A DNA stretch of 64,000 nucleotides from Rhizobium viscosum (lineage in GTDB: Bacteria > Pseudomonadota > Alphaproteobacteria > Rhizobiales > Rhizobiaceae). The notes under the pieces are model-generated. The model ran no database searches. It was not told the origin of the DNA and saw nothing but the letters and a program-made list of their open reading frames with translations. Positions 9,495 to 20,593 of the stretch are shown here, one piece after another (position 1 is the first letter of the stretch; the number at the start of each line of letters is the position of its first letter). The position numbers and the translations under genes were made by a program. The stretch lies in the NCBI RefSeq assembly GCF_014873945.1, contig NZ_JADBEC010000001.1, positions 1,902,001 through 1,966,000 of the forward strand, in the 5' to 3' direction.

Positions 9495-12114
9495 TGTTTA
9501 CAATCCTCTGTGGAACCACGATGATTTTTTTCGGTGCTTGACCGTTCAAGACATTCTTCACCGCGTCCAATTCCAGCACGGCTTCGGTGACGGTATTTTG
9601 ATCTGCGTCGCGAGAAATTGTCAATTCGGCGCGCTTCTTGCCGTTGATTTGCACGGGGAGGATCACGTCGTTCTCGACGACGAGCGATTCATCAAAATCC
9701 GGCCAGGCCGTATGGGCAATGAGGTCCTTGTTGCCAAGGGTCATCCAGCATTCCTCAGCCAGGTGCGGCGTCATGGGCGCGACGAGTTGGATGAGGATCT
9801 CGGCGGCATTTCGGATGGCAGCCCGATAGGCTGCATCGCCCTCACCGGCTGCGACCTTCGTCAGCGGGCCTGCCAGCGCGTTGACGAGTTCGTAGATGCG
9901 GGCGACTGCTTTGTTGAACCAAAGCCTGTCATAGTCGTTCTGGACCGCCTTCAGCGTCTTGTGGGCGAGTTGAGAGATTGCAAGGGCTTCGCCGTCTTCC
10001 GCAGGCTTCGGTTCCACAGTAGAGAGCACTTCAGCCGCTTCTGAAATCAGGCGCCACAGCCGCTGTGTGAAGCGGTGGGCGCCTTCAACGCCGGCTTCCG
10101 ACCAGATTACGTCGCGCTCGGGCGGGGAGTCTGACAGGACGAAGAAACGGGCAGTATCGGCGCCGTAGGAGGCAATGATATCGTCGGGGTCTACGACGTT
10201 CTTTTTCGACTTCGACATCTTTTCGATCGAGCCGATAGTGATTTCTTCGCCGCCATCCAGCAGATAGGCGCTGCGCTTCCCGTCGATCTCCTCGATGCGG
10301 ATATCGGCGGGGGAAATCCATTCGCGATGCATGCCGGCGCCGCGGCTATAGGTCTCATGAACGACCATACCCTGGGTGAAGAGGCCCTTGAAAGGCTCCT
10401 TGACGTCCACATGGCCGGTCTCGCGCATCGCGCGGGTGAAAAAGCGCGAATAGAGCAGGTGCAGGATCGCGTGTTCGATACCGCCGATATACTGATCCAC
10501 CGGCAGCCAGCGGTTGGCCGCAGCCGGGTCGGTCGGCTGCTTCTCCCAAGGAGCCGTGAAGCGGGTGAAATACCAGCTCGAATCAACGAAAGTGTCCATC
10601 GTGTCCGTCTCGCGACGCGCATCCTTGCCGCATTGCGGGCAGGCGACATGTCGCCAGGTCGGGTGACGGTCCAGCGGATTACCGGGCTGATCGAAAGTCA
10701 CATCCTGCGGCAGCTTCACCGGCAGGTCCTTCTTCGGAACCGGTATGACGCCGCAGTCATCGCAATGGATGACCGGGATGGGGCAGCCCCAGTAACGCTG
10801 ACGGGAAATGCCCCAGTCGCGCAGGCGGAAATTGACCTTGCGTTCGCCCTGCGGCGCGTTGCCAAGCAGGGTGGACGACAGTTTGTCGGCAACGATCTGG
10901 AAGGCTTCGTCCGCCGTTTTGCCATCGAGGAAGCGCGAGTTGATCATCACGCCCTCGCCGTCATAGGCGATATCGCCGATGGTAAAGCTTGCAGCATCGC
11001 CATCCGCAGGCATGACGACCGGCACGACCGGCAGGCCATATTTGCGGGCGAAATCCAGGTCTCGCTGGTCGCCCGAGGGGCAGCCGAAAATGGCGCCCGT
11101 GCCGTAATCCATCAGGACGAAGTTGGCGACGTAGACCGGCAGTTCCCAGGATGGGTCGAGCGGGTGCTTCACGCGGATGCCGGTATCTATGCCCTTCTTC
11201 TCAGCCGTCTCGAGTGCAGCAAGAGAGGTACCAGCACGGCGGCACTCCTCGCAGAAGGCCTCGATGTCAGCATTCCTTCCCGCTGCCTCCTTGGCGAGCG
11301 GATGATCGGCGGCGATCGCCAGGAAGGAGGCCCCGAACAGCGTATCCGGACGGGTCGTGTAGACCTCCACTTCGGTTTCGCCGGCAGGTGCGGTTTCCGG
11401 GACGATCTCCCAGCGGATCGTGAGGCCTTCAGAGCGACCGATCCAGTTTTTCTGCATCAGGCGCACTTTTTCCGGCCACTGGTCGAGCGTATCGAGCGCG
11501 TCCAGCAGGTCCTGACTGAAATCGGTGATCTTGAAGAACCACTGCGTCAGTTCGCGCTGTTCCACCAGCGCTCCTGAGCGCCAGCCACGACCGTCGATGA
11601 CCTGTTCGTTGGCGAGAACCGTGTTGTCGACCGGATCCCAGTTCACCTTGGACTGCTTGCGGTAGACGAGGCCCTTCTCCAGGAAGTCCAGGAAAAGATG
11701 CTGCTGCTGCTGGTAATATTCGACATCGCAGGTGGCGAATTCGCGGGACCAATCCAGCGACAGGCCCATCGCCTTCAGCTGTGCTTTCATTGAGCCGATG
11801 TTCTGATAGGTCCAGGATGCAGGATGCACGCCGCGTTCCATAGCCGCATTTTCCGCCGGCATGCCGAAGGCGTCCCAGCCCATCGGATGAAGGACGTTAT
11901 AGCCGCGGGCGCGCTTGTAGCGTGCCACGACGTCACCCATGGCATAGTTGCGGACATGGCCCATATGGATGCGGCCCGATGGATAGGGGAACATCTCTAG
12001 GACGTAATATTTCTCGCGCGGATCGGAGTTGTCGGTCTCGAAGACCTTCTCCTCGTTCCATTTCTGCTGCCAGCGGGGCTCAGCATCGCGCGGATTGTAA
12101 CGTTCGGTAGCCAT
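9484..12114 (-). CDS. leuS: Leucyl-tRNA synthetase
   Basis: An 876-residue class I synthetase, the normal bacterial length. The HIGH signature is in [16 protein letters not shown] near residue 45, and the KMSKS motif is in [16 protein letters not shown] near residue 635. The CP1 editing insertion, a zinc-binding region with Cys pairs (CPQCGK) and the C-terminal anticodon-binding domain are present. It charges tRNA-Leu. The start at 12114 faces yggS, leaving about 200 bases for two divergent promoters. Confidence 0.98.
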   Translation of the reverse strand: MATERYNPRDAEPRWQQKWNEEKVFETDNSDPREKYYVLEMFPYPSGRIHMGHVRNYAMGDVVARYKRARGYNVLHPMGWDAFGMPAENAAMERGVHPASWTYQNIGSMKAQLKAMGLSLDWSREFATCDVEYYQQQQHLFLDFLEKGLVYRKQSKVNWDPVDNTVLANEQVIDGRGWRSGALVEQRELTQWFFKITDFSQDLLDALDTLDQWPEKVRLMQKNWIGRSEGLTIRWEIVPETAPAGETEVEVYTTRPDTLFGASFLAIAADHPLAKEAAGRNADIEAFCEECRRAGTSLAALETAEKKGIDTGIRVKHPLDPSWELPVYVANFVLMDYGTGAIFGCPSGDQRDLDFARKYGLPVVPVVMPADGDAASFTIGDIAYDGEGVMINSRFLDGKTADEAFQIVADKLSSTLLGNAPQGERKVNFRLRDWGISRQRYWGCPIPVIHCDDCGVIPVPKKDLPVKLPQDVTFDQPGNPLDRHPTWRHVACPQCGKDARRETDTMDTFVDSSWYFTRFTAPWEKQPTDPAAANRWLPVDQYIGGIEHAILHLLYSRFFTRAMRETGHVDVKEPFKGLFTQGMVVHETYSRGAGMHREWISPADIRIEEIDGKRSAYLLDGGEEITIGSIEKMSKSKKNVVDPDDIIASYGADTARFFVLSDSPPERDVIWSEAGVEGAHRFTQRLWRLISEAAEVLSTVEPKPAEDGEALAISQLAHKTLKAVQNDYDRLWFNKAVARIYELVNALAGPLTKVAAGEGDAAYRAAIRNAAEILIQLVAPMTPHLAEECWMTLGNKDLIAHTAWPDFDESLVVENDVILPVQINGKKRAELTISRDADQNTVTEAVLELDAVKNVLNGQAPKKIIVVPQRIVNIVV

Positions 12115-12311
12115 AGTATCAGAATTTCCGGAAAATCAGGGGAGGTTGGCCGAGACCTTCACCATGAAACCAACCGAGCGTCAAGTTTTGCGGGCGCTTC
12201 ACGCGTTCGATCTTGGCTTCGAGGCGATTTCGCAGAGAGAAGTCTTGGCAAGGCCATGGCAGCCCAGTAGTGCATTGCCGATGGATTTGTACCTATTGTC
12301 GGGACGGAACG

Positions 12312-12971
12312 ATGGAACTTCAAGAGCGGTTGAAAGAAGTATGGTCCAGGATTGCTGCGGCGGGGCAGGATGCGGGCCGTCCGGAACGCTCTGTGCAGCT
12401 GGTGGCGGTCTCGAAGACTTTCGAGGCCGATACCATTCGGCTGGCAATCGAGGCCGGTCAGCGCGTTTTCGGAGAAAACCGTGTTCAGGAAAGTCAGGGA
12501 AAATGGCCGGAGCTGAAGGCGGAGACGCCCGGCATCGAGCTGCATCTCATCGGTCCGCTGCAATCCAACAAGGCCGCCGAAGCGGTTGCGCTCTTTGACG
12601 TGATCGAGACCATCGACCGTGAGAAGATCGCGCGTGCCATTGCCGAGGAGATGAAGCGGCAGGGCAAGGCGCTGCGTCTCTATGTGCAAGTCAATACCGG
12701 CCTGGAGCCACAGAAGGCCGGCATCGCACCGGACGATACGGCAGCTTTCGTGAACTTCTGTCGCGGTGAGCTCGGCCTTGCCATTGAAGGGCTGATGTGT
12801 CTTCCGCCGGCGGATGAAAATCCCGGCCCGCATTTCGCTCTGCTCGCCAAACTCGCAGAAAAGTGCGGCGTCAAAAAACTCTCCATGGGCATGTCCGGTG
12901 ACTACGAAATTGCCATTGCGTTCGGCGCCACGAGCGTGCGTGTCGGCTCGGCGATTTTCGGCACACGTTAA
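12312..12971 (+). CDS. yggS: YggS family pyridoxal phosphate homeostasis protein
   Basis: A 219-residue PLP-binding protein of the alanine racemase N-terminal fold. The PLP lysine is in LVAVSKTFEADTIRLA near residue 36, followed by FGENRVQES and LHLIGPLQSNK. Members keep vitamin B6 and some amino acid pools balanced and have no known strong enzymatic activity. The start at 12312 fits the family; upstream in-frame sequence is not conserved-looking. It diverges from leuS. Confidence 0.92.
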   Translation: MELQERLKEVWSRIAAAGQDAGRPERSVQLVAVSKTFEADTIRLAIEAGQRVFGENRVQESQGKWPELKAETPGIELHLIGPLQSNKAAEAVALFDVIETIDREKIARAIAEEMKRQGKALRLYVQVNTGLEPQKAGIAPDDTAAFVNFCRGELGLAIEGLMCLPPADENPGPHFALLAKLAEKCGVKKLSMGMSGDYEIAIAFGATSVRVGSAIFGTR

Positions 12972-13388
12972 CAAATGGCGGGAAACGACCTCTTCGAATC
13001 AGAGGATTACTCATGATTCGGACAGGTATCCAGCGGCCGTTGTTTGGAAAGCGATAATATTCATTAATACGAAAAAAAGTTTAAGCGGACAGTTTCTCTC
13101 GTTAACTACTGATTGCGCAGACTTCGCCACAATTCTCTAACCTATTTAAATTATTAAATAATTTCTGCCAGTTTCGCGTGCTTTTTCAAAGTGGCCCACG
13201 AGCCGCCGCAAGCCCTAACGAGAGCTTAAATTAAATTTTCCGTAAGGCTAATTGAGGAATTGTTAACTATGTTGGGCGCAACCATTCGTTAACGGCAATG
13301 ACCCAACTCTTTCGGGTTTTGCATGAAGCGTCGCCGTTACCGGACTTGTCCGGATGACCCCTTTCACTTTGATTGCGGAAAACGGAAC
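12972..13388. other. AT-rich intergenic region upstream of the flagellin gene
   Basis: This 417-bp gap has no supportable gene. It is clearly more AT-rich than its surroundings and holds a 17-bp palindrome AAATTATTAAATAATTT at 13148-13164 and several GTTAAC words. I could not identify a definite flagellar promoter. It presumably carries the promoter and leader of the flagellin gene. Confidence 0.5.
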
Positions 13389-14324
13389 ATGACAAGCATC
13401 CTCACCAACAACGCTGCCATGGCAGCGCTACAGACCCTGCGCGGCGTAAATGACAGCCTCAAGGATACCCAGGGCCGCGTCTCCTCGGGCTATCGCATCG
13501 ACAAAGCTGCCGACAACGCTGCTTACTGGTCGATCGCTACGACCATGCGTTCGGACAACAAGGCCCTTTCGGCTGTTTCTGACGCACTCGGCCTCGGCGC
13601 TGCAAAGGTCGACACGGCTTACACCGCCATGGACAACGCCATCGACGTCGTTACGGAAATCAAGGCAAAGATCGTCGCCGCCACAGAAAAGGGTGTCGAC
13701 AAGACCAAGATTCAGGAAGAGCTCGACCAGTTGCAGGAACAGCTGGTGAGCATTGCCCAGTCGGCTTCTTTCTCCGGTGAAAACTGGGTTGCCGGCGCTT
13801 CGGGCACGAAGAGCGTCGTCTCCTCCTTTGTCCGTGACGGTTCCAATGCCGTTTCGGTCAAGATGACGGATTACGTTCTCGATGCCGGTACGCTGGGTAA
13901 CGTCCTGTTCGGCATGAACAGCAACGGCACGATCCAGACGACGAGCGGCATCATCGGCACCGCATTCAACGGCACCTACGGCAACACGGTTATCGTCATG
14001 CCGTCGATTTACGCGCTCGACATCACCAATTTCACGCAAGGCCAGCTCGACGGAGCGCTTTCCGGCGTCGAGCTCGTGCTCCAGGCATTGACGAACGCGG
14101 GCTCGCAGCTCGGCTCGATTTCGACCCGAATTCAGTTGCAGGAAACCTTCGTCAGCGCTCTGGGTGACTCGATCGACTCCGGTGTCGGCCGCCTCGTCGA
14201 CGCCGACATGGAAGAAGAGTCCTCCAAGCTCTCTGCCCTGCAGACGCAACAGCAGCTTGCGATCCAGTCTCTCTCGATTGCCAATTCCTCGGCACAGAAC
14301 ATTCTCTCGCTCTTCCGCAGCTAA
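13389..14324 (+). CDS. Flagellin
   Basis: A 311-residue flagellin with the conserved N-terminal D0/D1 segment (MTSILTNNAAMAALQTL, then DTQGRVSSGYRIDKAADNAA) and C-terminal segment (LSALQTQQQLAIQSLSIAN, SSAQNILSLFR). The central domain is short, as in rhizobial flagellins. It forms part of the flagellar filament outside the cell. No other motility gene is nearby, so this is an isolated flagellin, not part of the main flagellar cluster. Rhizobia have several flagellins (flaA to flaH), and I cannot say which this one is. The ATG at 13389 gives the family N-terminus. Confidence 0.95.
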   Translation: MTSILTNNAAMAALQTLRGVNDSLKDTQGRVSSGYRIDKAADNAAYWSIATTMRSDNKALSAVSDALGLGAAKVDTAYTAMDNAIDVVTEIKAKIVAATEKGVDKTKIQEELDQLQEQLVSIAQSASFSGENWVAGASGTKSVVSSFVRDGSNAVSVKMTDYVLDAGTLGNVLFGMNSNGTIQTTSGIIGTAFNGTYGNTVIVMPSIYALDITNFTQGQLDGALSGVELVLQALTNAGSQLGSISTRIQLQETFVSALGDSIDSGVGRLVDADMEEESSKLSALQTQQQLAIQSLSIANSSAQNILSLFRS

Positions 14325-14346
14325 TAAGCGCGCAGGAGACGGCAAC

Positions 14347-14375
14347 AATAAACCCCGCCAATGGCGGGGTTTATT
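14347..14375. terminator. Bidirectional intrinsic terminator between flagellin and trcR
   Basis: A perfect 13-bp stem AATAAACCCCGCC/GGCGGGGTTTATT with a 3-base loop. A/T runs at both sides let it end transcription from the flagellin gene and from the convergent trcR. Confidence 0.9.
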
Positions 14376-14395
14376 CATTTCTGGATATGACGATC

Positions 14396-15097
14396 TTAGA
14401 ACTGATCGTCTTCATCCTCGTCCTTAGGCGTCGAACGCAGTGAGCTCAGCTTGCGGAAGACGGCATCGGCGTCGATTTCCTTTTCCTCCTCGCGCTCGTA
14501 GCTCGGCGTCAGACGCTCTGTTTCCTGAGCGGACTGCAGCGTTGCGCCGAGTTCGGCAGCGGTCGGCAGCGGACGGCCCTTGGATGCCTTTTCCACTTCC
14601 ATGTCGAGATCGATCTGGCTGCAAAGGCCGAGCGTAACCGGGTCCATCGGTGCCAGGTTTGCCGAATTCCAGTGGGTGCGCTCGCGGATCTGCTCGATCG
14701 TCGACTTAGTGGTGCCGACAAGACGGGAGATCTGGGCATCCTTCAGTTCCGGATGGTTGCGAACCAGCCAGAGAATGGCGTTCGGACGGTCCTGACGCTT
14801 GGAAACCGGCGTATAGCGCGGGCCGCGGCGCTTGGATTCCGGCACGCGGACCTTTGGCTCGGAAAGCTTCAGCTTGTAGTTCGGGTTGCCTTCGGCGCGA
14901 GCGATTTCATCGCGGGAAAGCTGGCCGGTGGCGATCGGGTCCAGGCCCTTGATGCCCTGCGCGGCTTCGCCATCGGCAATCGCCTTGACTTCGAGCGGAT
15001 GCAGTTTGCAGAACTGAGCGATCTGGTCGAAAGACAGGGCTGTATTGTCGACGAGCCAGATGGCAGTCGCCTTTGGCATGAGCAGCTGTTGAGCCAT
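14396..15097 (-). CDS. trcR: Cell cycle transcriptional regulator TrcR (DUF1013)
   Basis: A 233-residue protein beginning MAQQLLMPKATAIWLVDNTA, the hallmark of the alphaproteobacteria-specific DUF1013 family. Two helix-turn-helix-like stretches are visible: SFDQIAQFCKLHPLEVKAIA near residue 21, and AQISRLVGTTKSTIEQIR near residue 125. The tail is strongly acidic (TPKDEDEDDQF). The family is annotated as TrcR, a cell cycle regulator binding DNA with RNA polymerase. The start at 15097 fits the family better than the longer frame. It is divergent from acs. Confidence 0.85.
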   Translation of the reverse strand: MAQQLLMPKATAIWLVDNTALSFDQIAQFCKLHPLEVKAIADGEAAQGIKGLDPIATGQLSRDEIARAEGNPNYKLKLSEPKVRVPESKRRGPRYTPVSKRQDRPNAILWLVRNHPELKDAQISRLVGTTKSTIEQIRERTHWNSANLAPMDPVTLGLCSQIDLDMEVEKASKGRPLPTAAELGATLQSAQETERLTPSYEREEEKEIDADAVFRKLSSLRSTPKDEDEDDQF

Positions 15098-15330
15098 GGA
15101 TATAGTCCTTCTATCGTCCGCGCCGGTCGCGGTCCGTGGATTGTCACCACAATGTCCGGGAAATATGGCGCTATATAACCGCACTGTCGCAGAATTGCAA
15201 TTCTTCAGAAATGAAATGACCTTTGTCTAATTGCCGTCATCAGACTACCTGATATGAATTGCGCAATTCGAGTCCCGGTCGCTGCGTCGAAACCATCGGC
15301 CGTTGCATAGCCTTGTGAGGAGGAGTTCCC

Positions 15331-17286
15331 ATGTCGGAGAAGATCTATCCGGTTTCCAAACCGGTGAAGACCCGTGCGCTGATCGATCAGGCCAAGTACG
15401 AGAAATGGTACGAGGAAAGCATTGAAAACCCTGACAAGTTCTGGGGTAAGCACGGCAAGCGCATCGACTGGTTCAAGCCCTATACTAAGGTCAAGAACAC
15501 GTCCTTTACCGGCAGAGTGTCGATCAAGTGGTTCGAAGACGGCCAGACGAATGTGTCCTATAACTGCATCGATCGTCACCTGAAGACGAATGGCAACCAG
15601 ACCGCCATCATCTTCGAAGGCGACAACCCCTATATCGACAAGAAGATCACCTATAACGAGCTCTACGAGCATGTCTGCCGCATGGCGAACGTGCTGAAGA
15701 AGCACGGTGTGAAGAAGGGTGACCGCGTCACCATCTACATGCCTATGATCCCGGAAGCAGCCTATGCGATGCTCGCCTGCGCCCGTATCGGCGCGGTGCA
15801 TTCCGTTGTCTTCGGCGGGTTCTCGCCGGAAGCGCTGGCCGGTCGTATCGTCGACTGCGAATCCACCTTCGTCATCACCTGCGACGAGGGTATCCGCGGC
15901 GGCAAGCCGGTTCCACTGAAAGACAATACGGATACCGCCATCCATATTGCTGCCCGCCAGCATGTCACGGTCAACAAGGTCCTCGTCGTGCGCCGCACCG
16001 GCGGCAAGACGGGCTGGGCGCCGGGCCGCGACCTCTGGCACCATCAGGAAATCGCCACGGTGAAGGCTGAATGCCCTCCGGTGAAGATGAGGGCCGAAGA
16101 TCCGCTCTTCATCCTCTATACGTCGGGCTCTACGGGCAAGCCAAAGGGCGTTCTGCATACGACGGGCGGGTATCTCGTCTATGCGGCGATGACGCATGAG
16201 TATGTCTTCGATTATCACCCCGGCGATATATACTGGTGCACGGCCGACGTCGGCTGGGTCACCGGCCACTCCTACATCGTTTATGGTCCTCTGGCGAACT
16301 GTGCCACGACACTGATGTTCGAAGGTGTGCCGAACTTCCCGGATCAGGGTCGTTTCTGGGAAATCATCGACAAGCACAAGGTCAATATCTTCTATACGGC
16401 GCCGACGGCCATCCGCTCGCTGATGGGTGCCGGCGACCATTTCGTTACCCGCTCCTCCCGCGAAAGTCTGCGTCTGCTCGGCACAGTCGGCGAGCCGATC
16501 AATCCGGAAGCCTGGGAATGGTATTACAATGTCGTCGGCGACAAGCGTTGCCCTGTGATCGATACATGGTGGCAGACGGAAACCGGCGGCCATATGATCA
16601 CGCCGCTGCCGGGTGCGACCGACCTCAAGCCCGGTTCGGCCACGATGCCTTTCTTCGGTGTCAAGCCGCAGCTCGTCGACAATGAGGGCAAGGTGCTGGA
16701 AGGTGCCGCCGACGGCAATCTCTGCATCACCGATAGCTGGCCGGGCCAGATGCGTACGGTCTATGGCGACCACGAGCGCTTCATCCAGACCTACTTCTCG
16801 ACCTACAAGGGCAAGTATTTCACGGGTGATGGCTGCCGCCGCGATGAGGATGGCTATTACTGGATTACCGGCCGTGTCGATGACGTTCTGAACGTCTCCG
16901 GCCATCGTCTCGGCACTGCGGAAGTCGAATCCGCCCTCGTCTCGCACAATCTCGTCTCGGAAGCCGCCGTCGTTGGTTATCCGCACCCGATCAAAGGCCA
17001 AGGCATCTATTGCTACGTCACGCTGATGGCGGGCAATGAGGGCACAGACGAGCTGCGCCAGCAGCTTGTCAAACATGTGCGTGCGGAAATCGGTCCGATT
17101 GCAGCACCCGACAAAATCCAGTTCTCGCCCGGTCTGCCGAAGACCCGTTCGGGCAAGATCATGCGCCGCATCCTACGCAAGATCGCCGAGGACGATTTCG
17201 GTTCGCTTGGCGATACCTCGACGCTGGCAGATCCGGCTGTTGTCGAAGATCTGATCGCTAACCGGCAGAACAAGGCCACGGCTTGA
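15331..17286 (+). CDS. acs: Acetyl-CoA synthetase
   Basis: A 651-residue AMP-forming acyl-CoA synthetase, the normal Acs length. The adenylation motif [12 protein letters not shown] lies near residue 262. The core motif [16 protein letters not shown] follows, and the C-terminal [14 protein letters not shown] near 607 holds the lysine regulated by acetylation. It makes acetyl-CoA from acetate, ATP and CoA. A good ribosome binding site (GAGGAGGAG) precedes the ATG. A monocistronic unit is likely because a terminator follows. Confidence 0.97.
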   Translation: MSEKIYPVSKPVKTRALIDQAKYEKWYEESIENPDKFWGKHGKRIDWFKPYTKVKNTSFTGRVSIKWFEDGQTNVSYNCIDRHLKTNGNQTAIIFEGDNPYIDKKITYNELYEHVCRMANVLKKHGVKKGDRVTIYMPMIPEAAYAMLACARIGAVHSVVFGGFSPEALAGRIVDCESTFVITCDEGIRGGKPVPLKDNTDTAIHIAARQHVTVNKVLVVRRTGGKTGWAPGRDLWHHQEIATVKAECPPVKMRAEDPLFILYTSGSTGKPKGVLHTTGGYLVYAAMTHEYVFDYHPGDIYWCTADVGWVTGHSYIVYGPLANCATTLMFEGVPNFPDQGRFWEIIDKHKVNIFYTAPTAIRSLMGAGDHFVTRSSRESLRLLGTVGEPINPEAWEWYYNVVGDKRCPVIDTWWQTETGGHMITPLPGATDLKPGSATMPFFGVKPQLVDNEGKVLEGAADGNLCITDSWPGQMRTVYGDHERFIQTYFSTYKGKYFTGDGCRRDEDGYYWITGRVDDVLNVSGHRLGTAEVESALVSHNLVSEAAVVGYPHPIKGQGIYCYVTLMAGNEGTDELRQQLVKHVRAEIGPIAAPDKIQFSPGLPKTRSGKIMRRILRKIAEDDFGSLGDTSTLADPAVVEDLIANRQNKATA

Positions 17287-17293
17287 GTCAAAA

Positions 17294-17318
17294 GGCCGCT
17301 CCACCGTCAGGAGCGGCC
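17294..17318. terminator. Intrinsic terminator between acs and the convergent nuclease gene
   Basis: A 9-bp perfect stem GGCCGCTCC/GGAGCGGCC with a 7-base loop, flanked by AAAA on the left (T-run for the minus strand) and CTATTCTT on the right. It can serve both convergent genes. Confidence 0.75.
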
Positions 17319-17762
17319 CTATTCTTCCGCGCAGAAAATCTGTGGCTTACGGCCGCCGTCATAGGCGCGAACCAGTCCTTCCGAAAGAAGATCCTGCGCA
17401 GGATTGCGCCCATCCGCGAAAGTGACATTGGCGAGAATTCGTCCGAAATATTTATCGCCGCTAATCTCCCTCAGTTGAATAATGGAGACGCCTGATATCA
17501 TTTGTTCAAGCGCATCGCGGGCCTTGAGACCAGCCTTCCGGATTTCAGCACATTTCGAATGGATTTCGGGCGCATCTATACCGCGAATGCGGACGTAGAC
17601 TTCCATAGTCTGCTGCGGCCAAGGTGTTGCGGCAACCAGCAGCGTATCCCCGTCAATGATCCGGATAATCTTCGCCGATACAGGTCCTTCGATTTCGTTC
17701 CGTGCCGCGAGGGCTGGCACAAACGAAAGAGACAACAGAAGAATCGAAACCGGCTTGAGCAT
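17319..17762 (-). CDS. Secreted thermonuclease-family (SNase-like) protein
   Basis: A 147-residue protein with a signal peptide (MLKPVSILLLSLSFVPALA) and an SNase-like OB-fold: RIIDGDTLLVAATPWP, VRIRGIDAPEIHSKC and the closing LSEGLVRAYDGGRKP. DGDT and the RxxGIDAPE motif match the calcium-binding and arginine active-site segments of staphylococcal nuclease. It probably cleaves nucleic acid in the periplasm or outside. It is alone on the minus strand between acs and the DUF1674 gene. Activity is inferred from motifs only. Confidence 0.8.
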   Translation of the reverse strand: MLKPVSILLLSLSFVPALAARNEIEGPVSAKIIRIIDGDTLLVAATPWPQQTMEVYVRIRGIDAPEIHSKCAEIRKAGLKARDALEQMISGVSIIQLREISGDKYFGRILANVTFADGRNPAQDLLSEGLVRAYDGGRKPQIFCAEE

Positions 17763-17810
17763 AATAGGAATACATTCCGATTATGCATGAAAGTCAATGG
17801 GAATACTTAC

Positions 17811-18035
17811 CTAGAAATCGATAGCACGGCCATTGATTTCATAGTCGCCGAAGCGGGAGGGCTCGGCTCCGCCCCGTCCGCCGATCTCCGGTGGCAGTTT
17901 GGCAGGCTTAGCGCTTTTGCGGCGCTGCTCGGCTTCCGCCAACGCACGCTTGGCGGCAGGGGAAAGCATCTTGCGCAGCGGCTCGGAGCCTTCTGGGACC
18001 GGGGTTTCCACATTATCATTATCGGCCGTCTGCAT
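17811..18035 (-). CDS. DUF1674 protein (SDHAF4-like succinate dehydrogenase assembly factor)
   Basis: A 74-residue protein whose C-terminus reads GRGGAEPSRFGDYEINGRAI followed by DF. This is the signature of DUF1674/SDHAF4, which binds flavinylated SdhA and helps assemble succinate dehydrogenase. The N-terminal part is charged and low complexity (AEAEQRRKSAKPAKLPPEI). It lies between the nuclease gene and htpX, and no sdh gene is near. Start ATG at 18035. Confidence 0.8.
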   Translation of the reverse strand: MQTADNDNVETPVPEGSEPLRKMLSPAAKRALAEAEQRRKSAKPAKLPPEIGGRGGAEPSRFGDYEINGRAIDF

Positions 18036-18146
18036 GCTGCACTCCCGCCTGAAAATATTGAAAATGGCTGGCGAATAACCAAATCATAGTGCGTTGGCGC
18101 CAGGATTTAAAGCATCGCGCCGCAATCAAGGAGATGGAGACCTCTG

Positions 18147-19109
18147 ATGAACCTCATGCGTACTGCCATGTTGCTTGCCTTCATGACGGCGCTTTTCATG
18201 TTTGTCGGCTTTTTGATCGGCGGCCGAGGTGGCATGATGATCGCCTTTCTCATCGCTGCCGGCATGAATTTCTTCTCCTACTGGAATGCCGACCGGATGG
18301 TGTTATCGGCCTATCGGGCTCAGGAGGTCGATGAGCGCAACGCCCCGGAATTCTATCGTATCGTGCGCGATCTCGCCCGCAATGCCGGGCTGCCGATGCC
18401 GAAGGTCTATCTCTATGACAGCCCTCAGCCGAATGCCTTTGCGACCGGCCGCAACCCTGAGAATGCTGCGGTTGCCGCGTCGACTGGCCTGCTTGCCTCC
18501 CTCTCGCCGGAAGAGGTTGCGGGCGTGATGGCGCATGAGCTTGCCCACGTCCAGAACCGCGATACGCTGACCATGACGATCACCGCCACGCTTGCCGGTG
18601 CGATCTCGATGCTCGGCAATTTCGCCTTTTTCTTTGGCGGTAACCGCGAGAACAACAACAATCCCCTAGGCTTTGTCGGCGTGCTCGTCGCGATGATCGT
18701 TGCGCCGCTTGCGGCCATGCTGGTGCAGATGGCGATCAGCCGCACGCGCGAATATTCGGCCGACAGGCGGGGTGCGGAAATCTGCGGCAATCCGCTTTGG
18801 CTGGCTTCGGCGCTCGGCAAGATCGCCCGTGGTGCGGCGCATATGCCGAACTATGATGCGGAGCGCAACCCGGCCACCGCGCATATGTTCATTATCAATC
18901 CGCTCTCCGGTGAGCGCATGGACAACCTGTTTTCGACCCATCCGGATACCGAAAATCGTATTGCGGCCCTGCAGGAAATGGCGCGGGGAGGCTTCGACGT
19001 CTCGACGCCGCCGGTTCGCGCTGCTAATCCGACACGCAAATCGCGATCGGTTCCGAATACGGGTTCCGGTGGCGGTGGCTCGCAACCGCCAAAGGGTCCG
19101 TGGTCTTGA
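18147..19109 (+). CDS. htpX: Membrane protease HtpX
   Basis: A 320-residue M48 zinc metalloprotease. Two N-terminal membrane segments ([19 protein letters not shown] and [17 protein letters not shown]) are followed by the zinc motif HELAHVQNR near residue 129, a second pair of hydrophobic segments, and the third ligand region [14 protein letters not shown]. The C-terminus ends in a Ser/Gly-rich tail ([15 protein letters not shown]). HtpX degrades misfolded inner-membrane proteins. It overlaps the start of rsmB by 10 bases. Confidence 0.95.
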   Translation: MNLMRTAMLLAFMTALFMFVGFLIGGRGGMMIAFLIAAGMNFFSYWNADRMVLSAYRAQEVDERNAPEFYRIVRDLARNAGLPMPKVYLYDSPQPNAFATGRNPENAAVAASTGLLASLSPEEVAGVMAHELAHVQNRDTLTMTITATLAGAISMLGNFAFFFGGNRENNNNPLGFVGVLVAMIVAPLAAMLVQMAISRTREYSADRRGAEICGNPLWLASALGKIARGAAHMPNYDAERNPATAHMFIINPLSGERMDNLFSTHPDTENRIAALQEMARGGFDVSTPPVRAANPTRKSRSVPNTGSGGGGSQPPKGPWS

Positions 19110-20491
19110 ATTCAGACGGCAAGAAGAAGCCAGCTCGCAAACATAAACTTTCCGCAGAAGGCTCAGCGCAGGCGCTGGTAAAACCCGGCCTACCGGCGCG
19201 TGCCGTTGCCGCCAAGATCCTCGCCGCCGTCGTTGACAAAAAACTGCCGCTCGATGGTGCGCTGGATCACGAGCATGGAAATCCGGCCTACAAGGCGCTT
19301 GGGGAAAGCGATCGCGCGCTGGTCCGCGCCATCCTCAACACCACGCTCAGGCATCTGCCCCGCATCGATGCTGCCATTGCCTCGCTGCTCGAAACACCGT
19401 TGCCGGAAGGTGCCCGCGCTTTGCATCATGTGCTTGCCGTAGGTGCCGCGCAGATTCTCTATCTCGACGTTCCCGATCACTCCGCCGTCGACCTTGCGGT
19501 CGAACAGGCCAATCAGGATCCTCGCAATCGGCGTTTCGCCAAGCTCGTCAATGCTATTCTGCGCCGTCTTGGCCGCGAGAAGGAGCACATCCTTGCCGAG
19601 ATTGCTGACATTCCGCCAATGCCGGCGTGGTTTATCGAGCGGATGGCAAAAGCCTATGGAAAAGAGCGGGCACTTGCCATTTCCGAATCGCAGTTGGAGC
19701 CGGCAGCGATCGATCTTACCGTTAAATCCGATGCCGCAGGCTGGGCGGAGCGCCTGAACGGCACTGTGCTTCCCACTGGCGGCGTGCGGCTTTCCGCTTT
19801 CGAAGGCGGCATTCCCTCGCTTGACGGATTCGAAGAGGGGGAATGGTGGGTTCAGGATGCGGCCGCGAGCATCCCTGCAAAGCTCTTTGGTGACCTTACC
19901 GGCAAGCGCGTCGCCGACCTCTGCGCTGCGCCAGGTGGGAAGACCGCACAGCTCATCCTTGCCGGAGGCAGGGTGACGGCAATCGATCAGTCCGAAAACA
20001 GGCTGAAGCGCTTGCGCTCCAATCTCGAGCGGCTTGGTCTTGAAGCCGAAACCATCGCGGTGGATCTTACGAAATTCGAATCGTCGGAGCGTTTCGACGC
20101 AATTCTTCTCGACGCGCCCTGCTCGTCGACAGGCACGACGCGCCGGCATCCCGACGTGCTCTGGACGAAGGGGCCGGAGGATATTGCTAAATTGGCGGCA
20201 CTGCAGGAGCGCCTTCTGCGCCATGCTATTACCCTGCTGAACCCCGGCGGCGTGCTCGTCTTTTCCAACTGCTCGCTCGATCCGCAGGAAGGCGAAGAGG
20301 TCGTGGCGCGCGTTCTCGAAGATGTGAAGATCATCGAGCGGCTGCCGATCGACGCAACAAGATGGCCCGGCATGGAGCAGGCCGTTACACCATTGGGCGA
20401 GTTTCGCACGCTCCCTACAATGCTGGATATGCCTGATGGTTTCGCTTCGGGCCTCGACGGCTTCTACGCCGCGGTGCTGAGACGCATCTGA
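19100..20491 (+). CDS. rsmB: 16S rRNA (cytosine967-C5)-methyltransferase family protein RsmB
   Basis: A 463-residue protein with an N-terminal NusB-like RNA-binding domain (residues about 25-160, with [20 protein letters not shown]) and a C-terminal SAM methyltransferase domain. The SAM motif is [13 protein letters not shown] near residue 272. The two cysteines of the m5C mechanism are in [15 protein letters not shown] near 339 and [13 protein letters not shown] near 390. The best start is GTG at 19100 within htpX; a TTG two codons later is an alternative. The overlap suggests an htpX-rsmB operon. Confidence 0.9.
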   Translation: MVLNSDGKKKPARKHKLSAEGSAQALVKPGLPARAVAAKILAAVVDKKLPLDGALDHEHGNPAYKALGESDRALVRAILNTTLRHLPRIDAAIASLLETPLPEGARALHHVLAVGAAQILYLDVPDHSAVDLAVEQANQDPRNRRFAKLVNAILRRLGREKEHILAEIADIPPMPAWFIERMAKAYGKERALAISESQLEPAAIDLTVKSDAAGWAERLNGTVLPTGGVRLSAFEGGIPSLDGFEEGEWWVQDAAASIPAKLFGDLTGKRVADLCAAPGGKTAQLILAGGRVTAIDQSENRLKRLRSNLERLGLEAETIAVDLTKFESSERFDAILLDAPCSSTGTTRRHPDVLWTKGPEDIAKLAALQERLLRHAITLLNPGGVLVFSNCSLDPQEGEEVVARVLEDVKIIERLPIDATRWPGMEQAVTPLGEFRTLPTMLDMPDGFASGLDGFYAAVLRRI

Positions 20492-20593
20492 ATGCTATTA
20501 TATTCTAATTTCATCACGAAATAATACATCGTGGCTAATGAAATCGGTTTTGATTCATCTATTCTTAACCACGAGGGTCAATAGACAATTGAT

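Noticed and set aside
15205..17076. Long open frame (about 620 codons) on the minus strand opposite acs
   Set aside because: It is the antisense shadow of a well-supported acs gene in GC-rich codons. The translation is His/Arg/Asp-rich with no domain pattern. The same applies to long antisense frames over leuS, dehydrogenase and transporter genes.
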